13,251 nt of DNA, taken from the NCBI GenBank assembly GCA_937916005.1, contig CALGIA010000478.1, positions 1 to 13,251 of the forward strand. The letters run 5' to 3'. A model generated the notes under the pieces. The model did no database searches. It worked only from the letters and a program-made list of their open reading frames with translations, and was not told the origin of the DNA. Positions 5,845 through 13,251 of the stretch are shown piece by piece (the first letter of the stretch is position 1; each line of letters begins with the position of its first letter). Source of the stretch: an uncultured Rhodospirillaceae bacterium (GTDB lineage: Bacteria; Pseudomonadota; Alphaproteobacteria; MPNO01). Both the position numbers and the translations under genes were made by a program.

Positions 5845-6717
5845 ATGAGTCTGTCCGGACCGGCGCGCGGCGCGCTGTGGATGATCGGGGCCGCCATGTC
5901 GCTGGTGGCCATGGCGGTGCTGGTGCGCTTCCTGACCCCGAAATATTCGGTGCTGGAGCTGATCTTCCTGCGCAATGTGATCGTCTTGATCCTGATGATT
6001 CCGTGGATCATGCGCACCGGGCCGGGCTCCCTGAAGACGCCCCGCCTGGCCGGGCACGGGCTCCGCAACGCCTTTCTGTATTCGGGCAACGTGGCGTGGT
6101 TTTTCGGCGTCACCATGGTGTCCCTGGCCGATCTGGCGGCGCTGCAATTCACCATGCCGCTTTTCACCATCATCATGGCGGCCATCGCGCTGCGGGAAAA
6201 AATCGGGATCCACCGCTGGGCGGCGACGGCGGTGGGGTTCGGCGGCGCGCTGATCATCATCCGGCCGGGCATCATCGAGATAGATCTGGGGGCCGTGGTC
6301 GTGCTGATCGCGGCGTTCATGTATAGCTGCGCCTATATCATCACCAAGAAGCTGTCATCGACGGAAGGCGGCAATCTGGTGGTGTTTTACATGTCCGTCT
6401 TCATCGTGGCGTTTGCCTTCATTCCGGCCATGTTTGTCTGGCAAACCCCCGACCTTGAAGACGCCCCGGCGATGATCGCGCTTGGGATCATGGGCTACAC
6501 GACCCATTTCTGCGTGACCCGCGCCATGGCGGCGGCCGACGCCTCCTATGTGGCGCCGTTCGATTTCCTGCGCCTGCCGATCTCGGCCATATTGGGATAT
6601 TTCCTGTTCCAGGAAGTGTCCGACCCATGGGTATGGACCGGCGCGGCGATCATTTTCTGGGCCGCCTACTACAACACCTGGATGGAAAAACGCGCCGGCG
6701 GAACGCCGATGCGTTGA
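5845..6717 (+). CDS. EamA/DMT-family inner-membrane transporter
   Basis: The 290-residue protein is almost entirely hydrophobic, with about ten membrane segments (roughly 9-29, 38-57, 73-91, 96-115, 122-139, 148-166, 176-197, 207-225, 234-255 and 262-279). This is the size and shape of the drug/metabolite transporter superfamily, built from two EamA repeats (about 9-140 and 148-279). Family-like features are ELIFLRN in the first half and APFDFLRLPISAILGYFLFQE-like sequence at 237-257, where a polar Phe/Asp/Arg patch precedes the ninth helix. Such proteins often export amino acids or other small metabolites, but the substrate cannot be read from the sequence. It follows ggt by 18 bp in the same direction, so the two are probably co-transcribed. 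A five-codon reading frame (5831-5848) overlaps its ATG in an ATGA junction. No strong ribosome-binding site is visible. Confidence 0.93.
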   Translation: MSLSGPARGALWMIGAAMSLVAMAVLVRFLTPKYSVLELIFLRNVIVLILMIPWIMRTGPGSLKTPRLAGHGLRNAFLYSGNVAWFFGVTMVSLADLAALQFTMPLFTIIMAAIALREKIGIHRWAATAVGFGGALIIIRPGIIEIDLGAVVVLIAAFMYSCAYIITKKLSSTEGGNLVVFYMSVFIVAFAFIPAMFVWQTPDLEDAPAMIALGIMGYTTHFCVTRAMAAADASYVAPFDFLRLPISAILGYFLFQEVSDPWVWTGAAIIFWAAYYNTWMEKRAGGTPMR

Positions 6718-6746
6718 AGCGGAACCGGTAATACAGATCAACTGGA

Positions 6747-6758
6747 GAAGTATACTTC
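6747..6758. other. 12-bp perfect palindrome between convergent genes
   Basis: GAAGTATACTTC is self-complementary and lies in the 114-bp gap between the transporter gene and the small Tat-like gene, whose ends face each other. It has no T-run on either side, so it is not an intrinsic terminator. It could be a protein-binding site or chance. I see no intrinsic terminator elsewhere in this gap. Confidence 0.4.
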
Positions 6759-6831
6759 CGAGGGCAAACAGACCAAAACTTCAGGCGAGTTGAGGTCCGT
6801 TATGTGCCATTAGCAGAAATCAGATCTAAAT

Positions 6832-7209
6832 CTAGGTTAGTGCCTTTTGTATTGTTTTTTGGGCTAAGACGACGCCACCAGCACCAATACCAAATGTCGT
6901 AACGGTGACAACCACACCGACAATGATGATAACGACTTTGACAATAATTCCTAGAACCGAAATGCTTTTGATAAACTGCTTGCCGTCCCGTGGAACATAG
7001 AATGTTCCGAGGCTGCGGTTAGAGAAATTCGCAGCGGGGCTGGCGTGCACGGAAACCTTCACAGTGATCTTGCCTTTTGTGCCGGCTTTCTTTGCGGTGA
7101 CATCAAGATGCATAGGCGAACTTGCCGCGGGAAAAGGCGCCACCAACGTTATCGCACCCGCACCAAGTGAAATCATAACCGAACGGCGCGTCAGGGCATT
7201 GTCAGGCAA
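6832..7209 (-). CDS. Small hypothetical protein with Tat-like signal and hydrophobic C-terminus
   Basis: I do not recognise this 125-residue protein. The N-terminus has the twin-arginine pattern LTRRSVM (6-12) followed by a hydrophobic stretch (12-25) and PFPAASS, a plausible signal for folded export. Residues 34-57 are Lys-rich and alternate in a beta-strand manner. Residues 83-116 form a long, Cys-free hydrophobic segment of Val, Ile and Gly with the look of a membrane anchor or hairpin. The start is TTG at 7209, because AAGGAG (7223-7218) stands 8 bases before it, while the nearby ATG at 7216 is too close and stops after five codons. By hand count the gene is about 50% GC, below its neighbours, which suggests transfer or relaxed composition. 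It stands alone between converging and co-directional neighbours. It could be an anchored periplasmic protein or a membrane-active peptide. Confidence 0.7.
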   Translation of the reverse strand: MPDNALTRRSVMISLGAGAITLVAPFPAASSPMHLDVTAKKAGTKGKITVKVSVHASPAANFSNRSLGTFYVPRDGKQFIKSISVLGIIVKVVIIIVGVVVTVTTFGIGAGGVVLAQKTIQKALT

Positions 7210-7217
7210 TTGTCATT

Positions 7218-7223
7218 CTCCTT
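7218..7223 (-). promoter_or_regulatory. Ribosome-binding site that selects a TTG start
   Basis: AAGGAG on the - strand lies 8 bases before TTG 7209 and only one base before ATG 7216. The ATG opens a frame that reads MTIA and stops at 7202, so it overlaps the TTG in another frame. Spacing favours TTG as the real start of the Tat-like protein, with the mini-frame either irrelevant or coupling translation. Confidence 0.7.
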
Positions 7224-7421
7224 GTGTCCCCCAAGCCTACATCTCGCTTGAAATTAAAGCCTCGCTTCATAGAACGCATGCAAATCTTGCCATGAGTGGT
7301 GAACGGAACTCAAGAAATTCCGCTATGGGTCACAAGCGGGCTATATTCAATATCCCGCTTTAAGTCTGCTATTGGGCCATCATCCGACCCGGGATGACGA
7401 CTCGCCTTCCTTGCTCGACCC

Positions 7422-7439
7422 GATCGCGATCGCGATCGC
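7422..7439. repeat. Three tandem GATCGC units
   Basis: Positions 7422-7427, 7428-7433 and 7434-7439 are each GATCGC, making two overlapping GCGATCGC palindromes. The array lies between a hairpin downstream of lepA and the rest of the intergenic region. Confidence 0.9.
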
Positions 7440-7478
7440 CTTGAGGCGATAACCGAAACCGTCGTTATTTGAACAGAC

Positions 7479-9293
7479 TCAGTTACGGTCCTGGTCGGTG
7501 ATTTTCAGGGCCTGGATGAAGGCGGATTGGGGGATTTCGACCTGGCCGAATTCCCGCATGCGCTTTTTGCCCTTCTTCTGTTTTTCGAGCAGTTTGCGTT
7601 TGCGGGTGATGTCGCCGCCATAGCATTTCGCGGTCACGTCCTTGCTGACCGACCCGATGGTTTCCCGGGCGACCACCTTGCCGCCGATGGCGGCCTGGAT
7701 CGGCACCTTGAAAAGCTGACGCGGGATCAGATCCTTCAACTTGATGCAGATCGACCGCCCCCGGCTTTCCGCCCGCGTGCGGTGAACCACCATGGAGAGC
7801 GCGTCGACCGGTTCCGCATTGACCAGGATGCCAAGCTTGACCAGATCGCCGGTTTCATAGGAATCGAGCTGGTAATCGAAGCTGGCATAGCCTTGGCTGA
7901 TGGATTTGAGCCGGTCGTAGAAATCGAACACCACCTCGTTCAGGGGCAGACGATAGACCACCATGGCGCGGTTGCCCGCATAGGTCAGTTCCTGCTGGAT
8001 GCCGCGCCGTTCCTGGCACAGGGCCAGCACGCCGCCGAGATAATCATCGGGCACGATGATGGTCGCCTTGATCCAGGGTTCCTCGATATGGTCGATCCGC
8101 ACCGGGTCGGGCATGTCGGCCGGGTTATGCAGCTCGATCATGCCGGCGCCATGGGTCAGATGTATCCGGTAGATCACCGACGGCGCGGTGGTGACAAGAT
8201 CCAGATCGAATTCGCGGCTGAGCCGTTCCTGGATGATTTCCAGATGGAGCAGACCGAGAAACCCGCAGCGGAAACCGAAACCGAGCGCCGCCGAACTTTC
8301 CGGCTCGAACTGAAAGCTGGCGTCATTGAGGCGCAGCTTGGCGAGGCTCTCGCGCAAATCCTCGAAATTCGCCGCATCGACCGGGAACAGGCCGCAAAAC
8401 ACCACCGGCACGCTGGGCTTGAATCCGGGCAACGGCTCGGCGCAGGGGTTTTTTTCCTCGGTCAGCGTATCGCCGACCTTGGTTTCATCCACATGCTTGA
8501 TGGAGGCCGTGATGAACCCGATTTCGCCGGGACCGAGTTCGTCGATGGCCACCCGCTTGGGCGTGCAGACCCCGACCGTATCGATCTGACAGACCGCGCC
8601 GTTCGACATCATCTGGATCTTCATGCCTTTTTTCAGCACCCCGTCATGGATGCGGACCAGGATCATCACGCCCAGATAGGTATCGTACCAGCTATCGACC
8701 AGCATGGCCTTCAGGGGCGCGGACCGGTCGCCTTGCGGCGGCGGCAACTTGGTGACCAGGGCTTCCAGCACGTCCTCGATGCCCTGGCCGGTTTTGGCCG
8801 ACACCAGAATGGCCTCGGATGCGTCTATCCCCACCACGTCCTCGATCTGCTCGCGCACCCGTTCGGGTTCGGCGGCCGGCAGATCGATCTTGTTCAGGAC
8901 CGGGATGATTTCATGGTTATTTTCGATCGCCAGATAGGCGTTGGCCAATGTCTGGGCCTCAACCCCCTGGCTGGCATCGACCACCAGCAGCGAGCCCTCG
9001 CAGGCCGCCAGCGAGCGCGACACCTCATAGGTGAAATCCACATGGCCGGGCGTGTCCATCAGATTGATCTGATAGGTTTCGCCGTCCCTGGCCTTGTACA
9101 TCAGGCGCACGGTCTGGGCCTTGATGGTGATGCCCCGCTCACGCTCGATATCCATGGAATCCAGCACCTGATCCTGGAAATCACGCTGTTCCATGCCGCC
9201 ACAGGCCATGATCAACCGGTCCGCCAGGGTCGATTTGCCGTGGTCGATATGGGCGATGATCGAGAAATTGCGGATATTGGAGAGTTTGGTCAT
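7479..9293 (-). CDS. lepA: Elongation factor 4 (LepA), translational GTPase
   Basis: LepA is a ribosome-associated GTPase related to EF-G. It is described as acting on stalled or mis-translocated ribosomes and in initiation or assembly under stress. The 604-residue length is standard. GTPase motifs are in order: AHIDHGKS (14-21, P-loop), GITIKAQ (54-60), DTPGH (80-84), NKID (134-137) and SAK (165-167). The C-terminal family signature is present as CYGGDITRKRKLLEKQ and KGKKRMREFG, with the run ending SAFIQALKI. The start MTKLSNIRNFSIIAHIDHGK is the family's usual start. It lies 66 bp after pheT in the same direction. No terminator with a T-run separates them, although an AGCG-TTCG-CGCT mini-hairpin follows the pheT stop. 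It may therefore be read from the rplT-pheST transcript or from a weak promoter in the gap. No strong ribosome-binding site is seen. Confidence 0.98.
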   Translation of the reverse strand: MTKLSNIRNFSIIAHIDHGKSTLADRLIMACGGMEQRDFQDQVLDSMDIERERGITIKAQTVRLMYKARDGETYQINLMDTPGHVDFTYEVSRSLAACEGSLLVVDASQGVEAQTLANAYLAIENNHEIIPVLNKIDLPAAEPERVREQIEDVVGIDASEAILVSAKTGQGIEDVLEALVTKLPPPQGDRSAPLKAMLVDSWYDTYLGVMILVRIHDGVLKKGMKIQMMSNGAVCQIDTVGVCTPKRVAIDELGPGEIGFITASIKHVDETKVGDTLTEEKNPCAEPLPGFKPSVPVVFCGLFPVDAANFEDLRESLAKLRLNDASFQFEPESSAALGFGFRCGFLGLLHLEIIQERLSREFDLDLVTTAPSVIYRIHLTHGAGMIELHNPADMPDPVRIDHIEEPWIKATIIVPDDYLGGVLALCQERRGIQQELTYAGNRAMVVYRLPLNEVVFDFYDRLKSISQGYASFDYQLDSYETGDLVKLGILVNAEPVDALSMVVHRTRAESRGRSICIKLKDLIPRQLFKVPIQAAIGGKVVARETIGSVSKDVTAKCYGGDITRKRKLLEKQKKGKKRMREFGQVEIPQSAFIQALKITDQDRN

Positions 9294-9359
9294 GTGCTGG
9301 TCTTTTTATTCCTGTGAGGAACATGGGATGCCGGAGGACGGGCCGCAAGCGCGAACGCT

Positions 9360-11762
9360 CTATCCTCTCAGCACGCCCCCCGTCGCCTTGGTCACGGCGG
9401 CGGTGATTTTGTCCGATATTGCGTCGATTTCCGCGTCGGTCAGGGTCGCTTCCGTGGGCTGCAGCGTGACCGCGATGGCCAGGGATTTCTTGCCGTCGCC
9501 CAGCGACGCGCCCTCGAATATGTCGAACAATTGCACGCCGGTGATCAAAGTCTTGTCGGCGCCCCGGGCCGCGCGCATCACCGCGTCGGACGCGACATCC
9601 GTGTCGACCACGAAGGCGAAATCCCGCTCGACCGGCTGGAACGGCGAGGTCTTCAACAGGGGCCGGGCCGGGCCGCGACCGGCCCTGGGGGGCGGCACGA
9701 CATCGAGGAAGACCTCAAACGCCACGGCGGTCCCGCGCAGATCGTAATGGGCGGCAATGTCCGGGTGCAGCTCCCCAAAACGCGCGATTTCCGTCTTGCC
9801 GAGCCACATCACGCCGGACCGTCCCGGGTGGTACCAGCCGGGCGCGTCGCGGGTAATGCGCAGATTTTCTCCGGGCGCGCCGGCGGATTCCAGCGCCACC
9901 AGGACGTCGGATTTGGCGTCGAAGGCGTCAACCGGCCGGGCGGGTCCGGTCCAGTGCCGGGGGATGGAATTTCCCACCCGCAAACCGGCCGCCATCTGGG
10001 ACTGACCATCGGGGGTGGCGTCGGAATATTGCGGGCCGATTTCAAACAGGGCGACATCGCCGGCGCCACGGGCCCCGTTGCGCCCGGCGGCGGCGGCCAG
10101 ATTGGGCAGCACGCTGGGCCGCATGACGTTCAGATCGGCGCTGATGGGGTTGCCGATCCGCAAGGACTCGGGCACGCCGCCGAACAGATTTGCATCCGCG
10201 TCGCTCATGAAGGAATAGGTCACGGCTTCGATCAACCCGTTGGCGGCCAGCGCACGGCGAACCCGGCTGACGCGCCGTTGCGCCACATCCAGCGCCGGGT
10301 GCGGCACCACCATATCGCGGTCCATGGGCACGGCGGGGATATTGTCATAGCCGTGGATGCGCAGAATTTCTTCCACCAGATCGGCCTCGCCATCGATATC
10401 GGGCCGCCAGGGCGGGATCGAGGCGTGAATGATTTCGCCGTCGTCTTCATTGTCGAAACCCAGATCGGCGAGAATTTTTGCCGGCAGTCCGGGCGGCAGA
10501 TGCACCCCGCCCAGCGCCGTGATGCGAGATTTGCGCAGCGGTTGGCGGCGCGCCCAGTCGGGCTCCGCGCCGGCGACGGCGATCTCGCTGGCCTCACCGC
10601 CGCAAATATCGAGGATCAGCCGGGCCGCCACTTCGGCGCCCCACATGGCCGAGGTCGGATCGACGCCCCGTTCAAAGCGGTAGCGCGCGTCGGACATCAC
10701 ATCGAGCCTGCGCCCGGTGGCCGCCGTGCGGATCGGATCGAACAGGGCGATTTCCAGGAACATGTTCTTGGTATCGTCGCCGCAGCCGGTCGATTCGCCG
10801 CCCATCACGCCGGCAATGCTTTGCACGCCGTTGGCGTCGGCGATGGCGAGCATGTCGGGCTCCAGCTCATAGGTTTCGCCGTCCAGCGCCAGAATTTTTT
10901 CACCGGGCCGGGCCATCCGCATGACCAGATCGCCGGCGACCTTGTCGGCGTCAAACACATGAAGCGGCCGGGCGAGACCGAAGGTGCAGTAATTGGTGAT
11001 ATCGACCAGGGCCGAGATCGGCCGCAGCCCGATGGCGGTAAGCTGGTCCTGCAGCCATTTCGGGCTGGGACCGTTGGTCACGCCCCGAAAATAGCGCCCG
11101 ACCACCAGGGGACAGGCATCGGCGGTCTCGACCGGCAGGTCGATGCGCCACTTGACGGGGCTTTCGAAAAGTCCGGGAACCGGGGAATCGTCCAGCGGTT
11201 TCAGGGCTCCCATGCCGGCGGCGGCCAGGTCTCGCGCAATGCCGCGGACCCCGGCGCAATCGGGCCGGTTGGGCGTCAGGCCGATTTCGATCACCGCATC
11301 GGATACGCCCAGCAATTCCGCCACGCCCGCGCCGATCACGGCGTCGTCCGGCAGTTCGATGATCCCGTCATGTTCTTCGGACAGCAGGAGTTCGCGTTCC
11401 GAACACAGCATGCCGCGGGATTCGATGCCGCGAATCCTGGATTTCTTGAGGGTCATGTCCGAGCCCGGAATCCAGCTTCCTTCCGGCGCATAGACGCCCT
11501 TGATCCCGGCCCGCGCATTGGGCGCGCCGCAGACCACTTCGAAAGTTCCGCTGCCCATGTCGACGGTGCACAGCTTCAGCCGGTCGGCGTTGGGGTGCTG
11601 GCGGGCCGCCGTCACATGGCCGACCACGAAGGGCGCGAGAAGCTTCGCCTTGTCCTCGATTCCATCGACTTCGAGGCCGATCAGGGACAGCTTTTCGGCG
11701 ATTTCATCCACCGAACGATCCGTATCCAGATGTTCCTTCAGCCAGGAAAAGGTGAATTTCAC
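9360..11762 (-). CDS. pheT: Phenylalanyl-tRNA synthetase beta subunit
   Basis: PheT is the larger subunit of the alpha2-beta2 enzyme that charges tRNA-Phe. It recognises the tRNA and edits mischarged Tyr. The 800-residue length is typical. It begins MKFTFSWLKEHLDT with a GTG start at 11762, a family-conserved opening. A longer frame to 11942 would lie over pheS and add an unrelated Arg-rich leader. In order there are an OB-type tRNA-binding domain (about 39-150, with HPNADRLKLC), the B3/B4 editing domain with CPLVVGRYFRGV, a B5 domain, the catalytic-like core and a C-terminal FDX-ACB anticodon domain (about 702-800) starting SPFQPVERDFAFVVD. Its GTG overlaps the pheS stop as GTGA, implying coupled translation and balanced subunit supply. 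A 4-bp mini-hairpin (9348-9359) lies directly after its stop. Confidence 0.97.
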   Translation of the reverse strand: MKFTFSWLKEHLDTDRSVDEIAEKLSLIGLEVDGIEDKAKLLAPFVVGHVTAARQHPNADRLKLCTVDMGSGTFEVVCGAPNARAGIKGVYAPEGSWIPGSDMTLKKSRIRGIESRGMLCSERELLLSEEHDGIIELPDDAVIGAGVAELLGVSDAVIEIGLTPNRPDCAGVRGIARDLAAAGMGALKPLDDSPVPGLFESPVKWRIDLPVETADACPLVVGRYFRGVTNGPSPKWLQDQLTAIGLRPISALVDITNYCTFGLARPLHVFDADKVAGDLVMRMARPGEKILALDGETYELEPDMLAIADANGVQSIAGVMGGESTGCGDDTKNMFLEIALFDPIRTAATGRRLDVMSDARYRFERGVDPTSAMWGAEVAARLILDICGGEASEIAVAGAEPDWARRQPLRKSRITALGGVHLPPGLPAKILADLGFDNEDDGEIIHASIPPWRPDIDGEADLVEEILRIHGYDNIPAVPMDRDMVVPHPALDVAQRRVSRVRRALAANGLIEAVTYSFMSDADANLFGGVPESLRIGNPISADLNVMRPSVLPNLAAAAGRNGARGAGDVALFEIGPQYSDATPDGQSQMAAGLRVGNSIPRHWTGPARPVDAFDAKSDVLVALESAGAPGENLRITRDAPGWYHPGRSGVMWLGKTEIARFGELHPDIAAHYDLRGTAVAFEVFLDVVPPPRAGRGPARPLLKTSPFQPVERDFAFVVDTDVASDAVMRAARGADKTLITGVQLFDIFEGASLGDGKKSLAIAVTLQPTEATLTDAEIDAISDKITAAVTKATGGVLRG

Positions 11763-12829
11763 GGGGTCAGGCCCCCGGCGATGGTGGGCTGGGCCAGGGC
11801 CGGGAAGCCGTAATGTTTGAGCCAGCGCAGATCGGACTCGTAAAAGGTGCGCAGATCGGGAATGCCGTATTTCAGCATGGCGGCCCGTTCGATCCCCAGA
11901 CCGAAGGCGAAGCCCTGATAACGGCTGGAATCGATGCCGCAATTTTCCAGCACCCTGGGATGGATCATGCCGCAGCCGAGAATTTCAAGCCAGTCGGATC
12001 CACCGATTTTCAGCCCGCCGCCTTCGCGGGAACACCCGATATCGACTTCCGCCGACGGTTCGGTGAACGGAAAGAACGACGGCCGGAAACGCACCGGCAG
12101 ATCGTCCATGCCGAAAAACGCCCGCCAGAATTCCGTCAGACAGCCCTTGAGATGGCCCATATGGGTATTTTCATCGACCACCAGCCCCTCGATCTGATGA
12201 AACATGGGCGAATGGGTGGCGTCGTGATCGGCCCGGAAGGTGCGGCCCGGCACCACGATGCGGATCGGCGGCTCTGACGTCTGCATGGTGCGGACCTGGA
12301 CCGGCGACGTATGGGTGCGCAGCACGGGGCGCGCGCCGTCTTCGGTTTCGGTCAGATAAAACGTGTCGTGATCCTGCCGGGCGGGATGCTCGGGCGGAAT
12401 ATTCAGGGCCGTGAAATTGTGGAAATCATCCTCGATATGGGGCCCTTCGGCGACCCGGAAACCCATCTCGCAGAAGATCGCCACCATTTCGTCGATGGTC
12501 TGGCTGATCGGATGAATGCGGCCGTCGGCATGGGGCCGGGACGGCAGGGTGATGTCGATGGTTTCGGTCGCAAGGCGCGCCTCCAGCCCGGCGCTCGACA
12601 ACATTGCATGGCGGGCATCGATGGCGGATGCGATTTCGGTCTTGAGCGCGTTGAGCGCCTGGCCCGCATCCTTGCGTTGATCGCCCGGCAGTGCGCCGAG
12701 CCCGCGCATCATCTCGGAAATGGCGCCCTTGCGGCCCAGGGCCTCGACACGCAGTTCCTCGAGCCGGCCAAGATCGGCATCAGCGATCCGGCTCAGCAGG
12801 TCTGATCGGAGCTGGTCATGATTATCCAT
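11759..12829 (-). CDS. pheS: Phenylalanyl-tRNA synthetase alpha subunit
   Basis: PheS carries the class II active site that activates phenylalanine with ATP and loads it on tRNA-Phe. The 356-residue protein has an N-terminal coiled-coil region (about 1-90, with the LGRKGAISEMM segment) that contacts tRNA. The class II core follows: HNFTALNIPPEHPARQ (137-152), RTHTSPVQ (171-178), motif 2 around FRADHDATHSPMFHQIEG (198-215), EVDIG (261-265) and motif 3 GFAFGLGIERAAMLKYG (306-322). A good ribosome-binding site GGAG stands six bases before ATG 12829. It lies 33 bp after rplT with no terminator between them. This gap is too short for the pheM leader-peptide attenuator known in enterobacteria, so that type of control is not apparent. 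Confidence 0.98.
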   Translation of the reverse strand: MDNHDQLRSDLLSRIADADLGRLEELRVEALGRKGAISEMMRGLGALPGDQRKDAGQALNALKTEIASAIDARHAMLSSAGLEARLATETIDITLPSRPHADGRIHPISQTIDEMVAIFCEMGFRVAEGPHIEDDFHNFTALNIPPEHPARQDHDTFYLTETEDGARPVLRTHTSPVQVRTMQTSEPPIRIVVPGRTFRADHDATHSPMFHQIEGLVVDENTHMGHLKGCLTEFWRAFFGMDDLPVRFRPSFFPFTEPSAEVDIGCSREGGGLKIGGSDWLEILGCGMIHPRVLENCGIDSSRYQGFAFGLGIERAAMLKYGIPDLRTFYESDLRWLKHYGFPALAQPTIAGGLTP

Positions 12830-12862
12830 CAGTCGCTCCGGCGATCAAGGGACGGGTGCGCG

Positions 12863-13251
12863 TCAGCCCACTTCGACGGGCGAAGACTGGGCGGCGGACG
12901 AGGACTGGGCGGCGGGCACGGCTTTGGCAAGCGCGGCCTGGGCCTCATCGACGATGACCTTGAAGGCATCCGGTTCGCGCACGGCCAGATCGGCCAGCAC
13001 CTTGCGATCGAGATCGATCCCGGCATGCTTGATCCCGTTCATGAACTGGGAATATGTCATGCCATGCTGGCGCACGCCGGCATTGATCCGCTGGATCCAC
13101 AGGCCGCGAAAATTGCGCTTTTTGACGCGACGGTCGCGATAGGCGTATTGCAGGCCTTTTTCGACCTTTTCCAGGGCGACCCGGAATACGGTGCGGTTCC
13201 GTTCGCGATAACCGCGGGCGAGCTTCAGGACTTTTTTGTGACGGGCGTGGG
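12863..13251 (-). CDS. rplT: 50S ribosomal protein L20 (5' end outside window)
   Basis: L20 binds 23S rRNA early in assembly of the large ribosomal subunit. The window holds 128 codons plus two bases of another, starting at HARHKKVLKLARGYRERNRT, so only about the first ten residues are missing. The following RNFRGLWIQRINAG and HGMTYSQFMNGIKHAGIDLD are unmistakable L20 signatures. After the conserved core the protein carries an extra tail of about 20 residues, rich in Ala, Ser and Gln, with AAQSS repeated (AAQSSSAAQSSPVEVG). This makes it longer than the ~118-residue E. coli form. It is the most upstream gene seen of the rplT-pheS-pheT cluster. The usual partners infC and rpmI would lie beyond the right edge. 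Confidence 0.98.
   Translation of the reverse strand, partial: HARHKKVLKLARGYRERNRTVFRVALEKVEKGLQYAYRDRRVKKRNFRGLWIQRINAGVRQHGMTYSQFMNGIKHAGIDLDRKVLADLAVREPDAFKVIVDEAQAALAKAVPAAQSSSAAQSSPVEVG

Larger units (their letters stand above)
7210..7478. other. Intergenic region with hairpins and a GATCGC triplet repeat
   Basis: I see no gene here. AAGCGGG (7334-7340) and CCCGCTT (7354-7360) form a 7-bp inverted repeat with a 13-base, AT-rich loop. TCATCC and GGATGA (near 7380-7396) form a second short inverted pair. GATCGC is repeated three times without spacing (7422-7439), followed by ATCGCC, TTGA, GGCGAT (7435-7450), a 6-bp stem with tetraloop. The last hairpin lies 29 bases beyond the lepA stop on the - strand. 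It lacks a T-run, so it may shield the 3' end of the mRNA rather than terminate it. The upstream half should contain the promoter of the small Tat-like gene, but none is clear. Confidence 0.5.

Noticed and set aside
7334..7360. Hairpin as intrinsic terminator
   Set aside because: The loop is 13 bases and no run of T follows on either strand.
7527..9317. 596-codon open frame antisense to lepA
   Set aside because: It mirrors lepA over its full length. Its His, Asp and Gly-rich composition is typical of the antisense frame of GC-rich genes, and it shows no domain.
9531..11813. 760-codon open frame antisense to pheT
   Set aside because: It is the complement of a well-supported essential gene, with the same biased composition and no family motifs.
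11763..11942. Longer start for pheT with a 60-residue leader
   Set aside because: The leader overlaps pheS in another frame and is Arg-rich. GTG 11762 gives the conserved N-terminus and a GTGA overlap.

Overview
The window reads as a chromosomal segment of an alphaproteobacterium, possibly Rhodospirillales-like. This is an inference from the GC-rich coding sequence, the gene families and the rplT-pheS-pheT cluster. Most of it is well-conserved housekeeping DNA. The unusual parts are the first ~620 bases around a tRNA gene, a lower-GC pocket near 6.7-7.5 kb, and several small symmetric DNA elements.

Layout: (1) 1-221 holds a C-terminal gene piece on the + strand that weakly resembles LTA-synthase/sulfatase-type enzymes, followed by a 19-bp tandem repeat. 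(2) 452-654 is a complete tRNA-Arg(ACG) unit on the - strand with promoter, tRNA with encoded CCA, hairpin-rich trailer and intrinsic terminator. A partial echo of the tRNA 3' end lies inside the trailer. (3) 938-2128 (+) encodes a lipoprotein with a coiled-coil middle and an OmpA-like C-terminal part, ending in an intrinsic terminator. (4) 2187-3937 (-) is a panB-panC pair for pantothenate synthesis, convergent with the lipoprotein gene. (5) 4039-6717 (+) carries a gamma-glutamyltransferase and an EamA-family transporter 18 bp apart, divergent from panB across a ~100-bp intergenic region with a perfect 16-bp dyad. (6) 6832-7209 (-) encodes a small unrecognised protein with a Tat-like signal, a TTG start and a very hydrophobic C-terminus, in DNA of about 50% GC. 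(7) 7479-13251 (-) reads, in transcription order, rplT (5' end outside the window), pheS, pheT and lepA.

The right half is a translation cluster: ribosomal protein L20, both subunits of phenylalanyl-tRNA synthetase (joined by a GTGA stop/start overlap) and elongation factor 4. The panBC pair gives two steps of coenzyme A precursor synthesis. The GGT/EamA pair may link periplasmic breakdown of gamma-glutamyl compounds to movement of the products, which is inference from adjacency. I see no phage, insertion sequence, CRISPR array or obvious defence system. The best candidates for something undescribed are the small Tat-like protein and the echoed tRNA 3' end.
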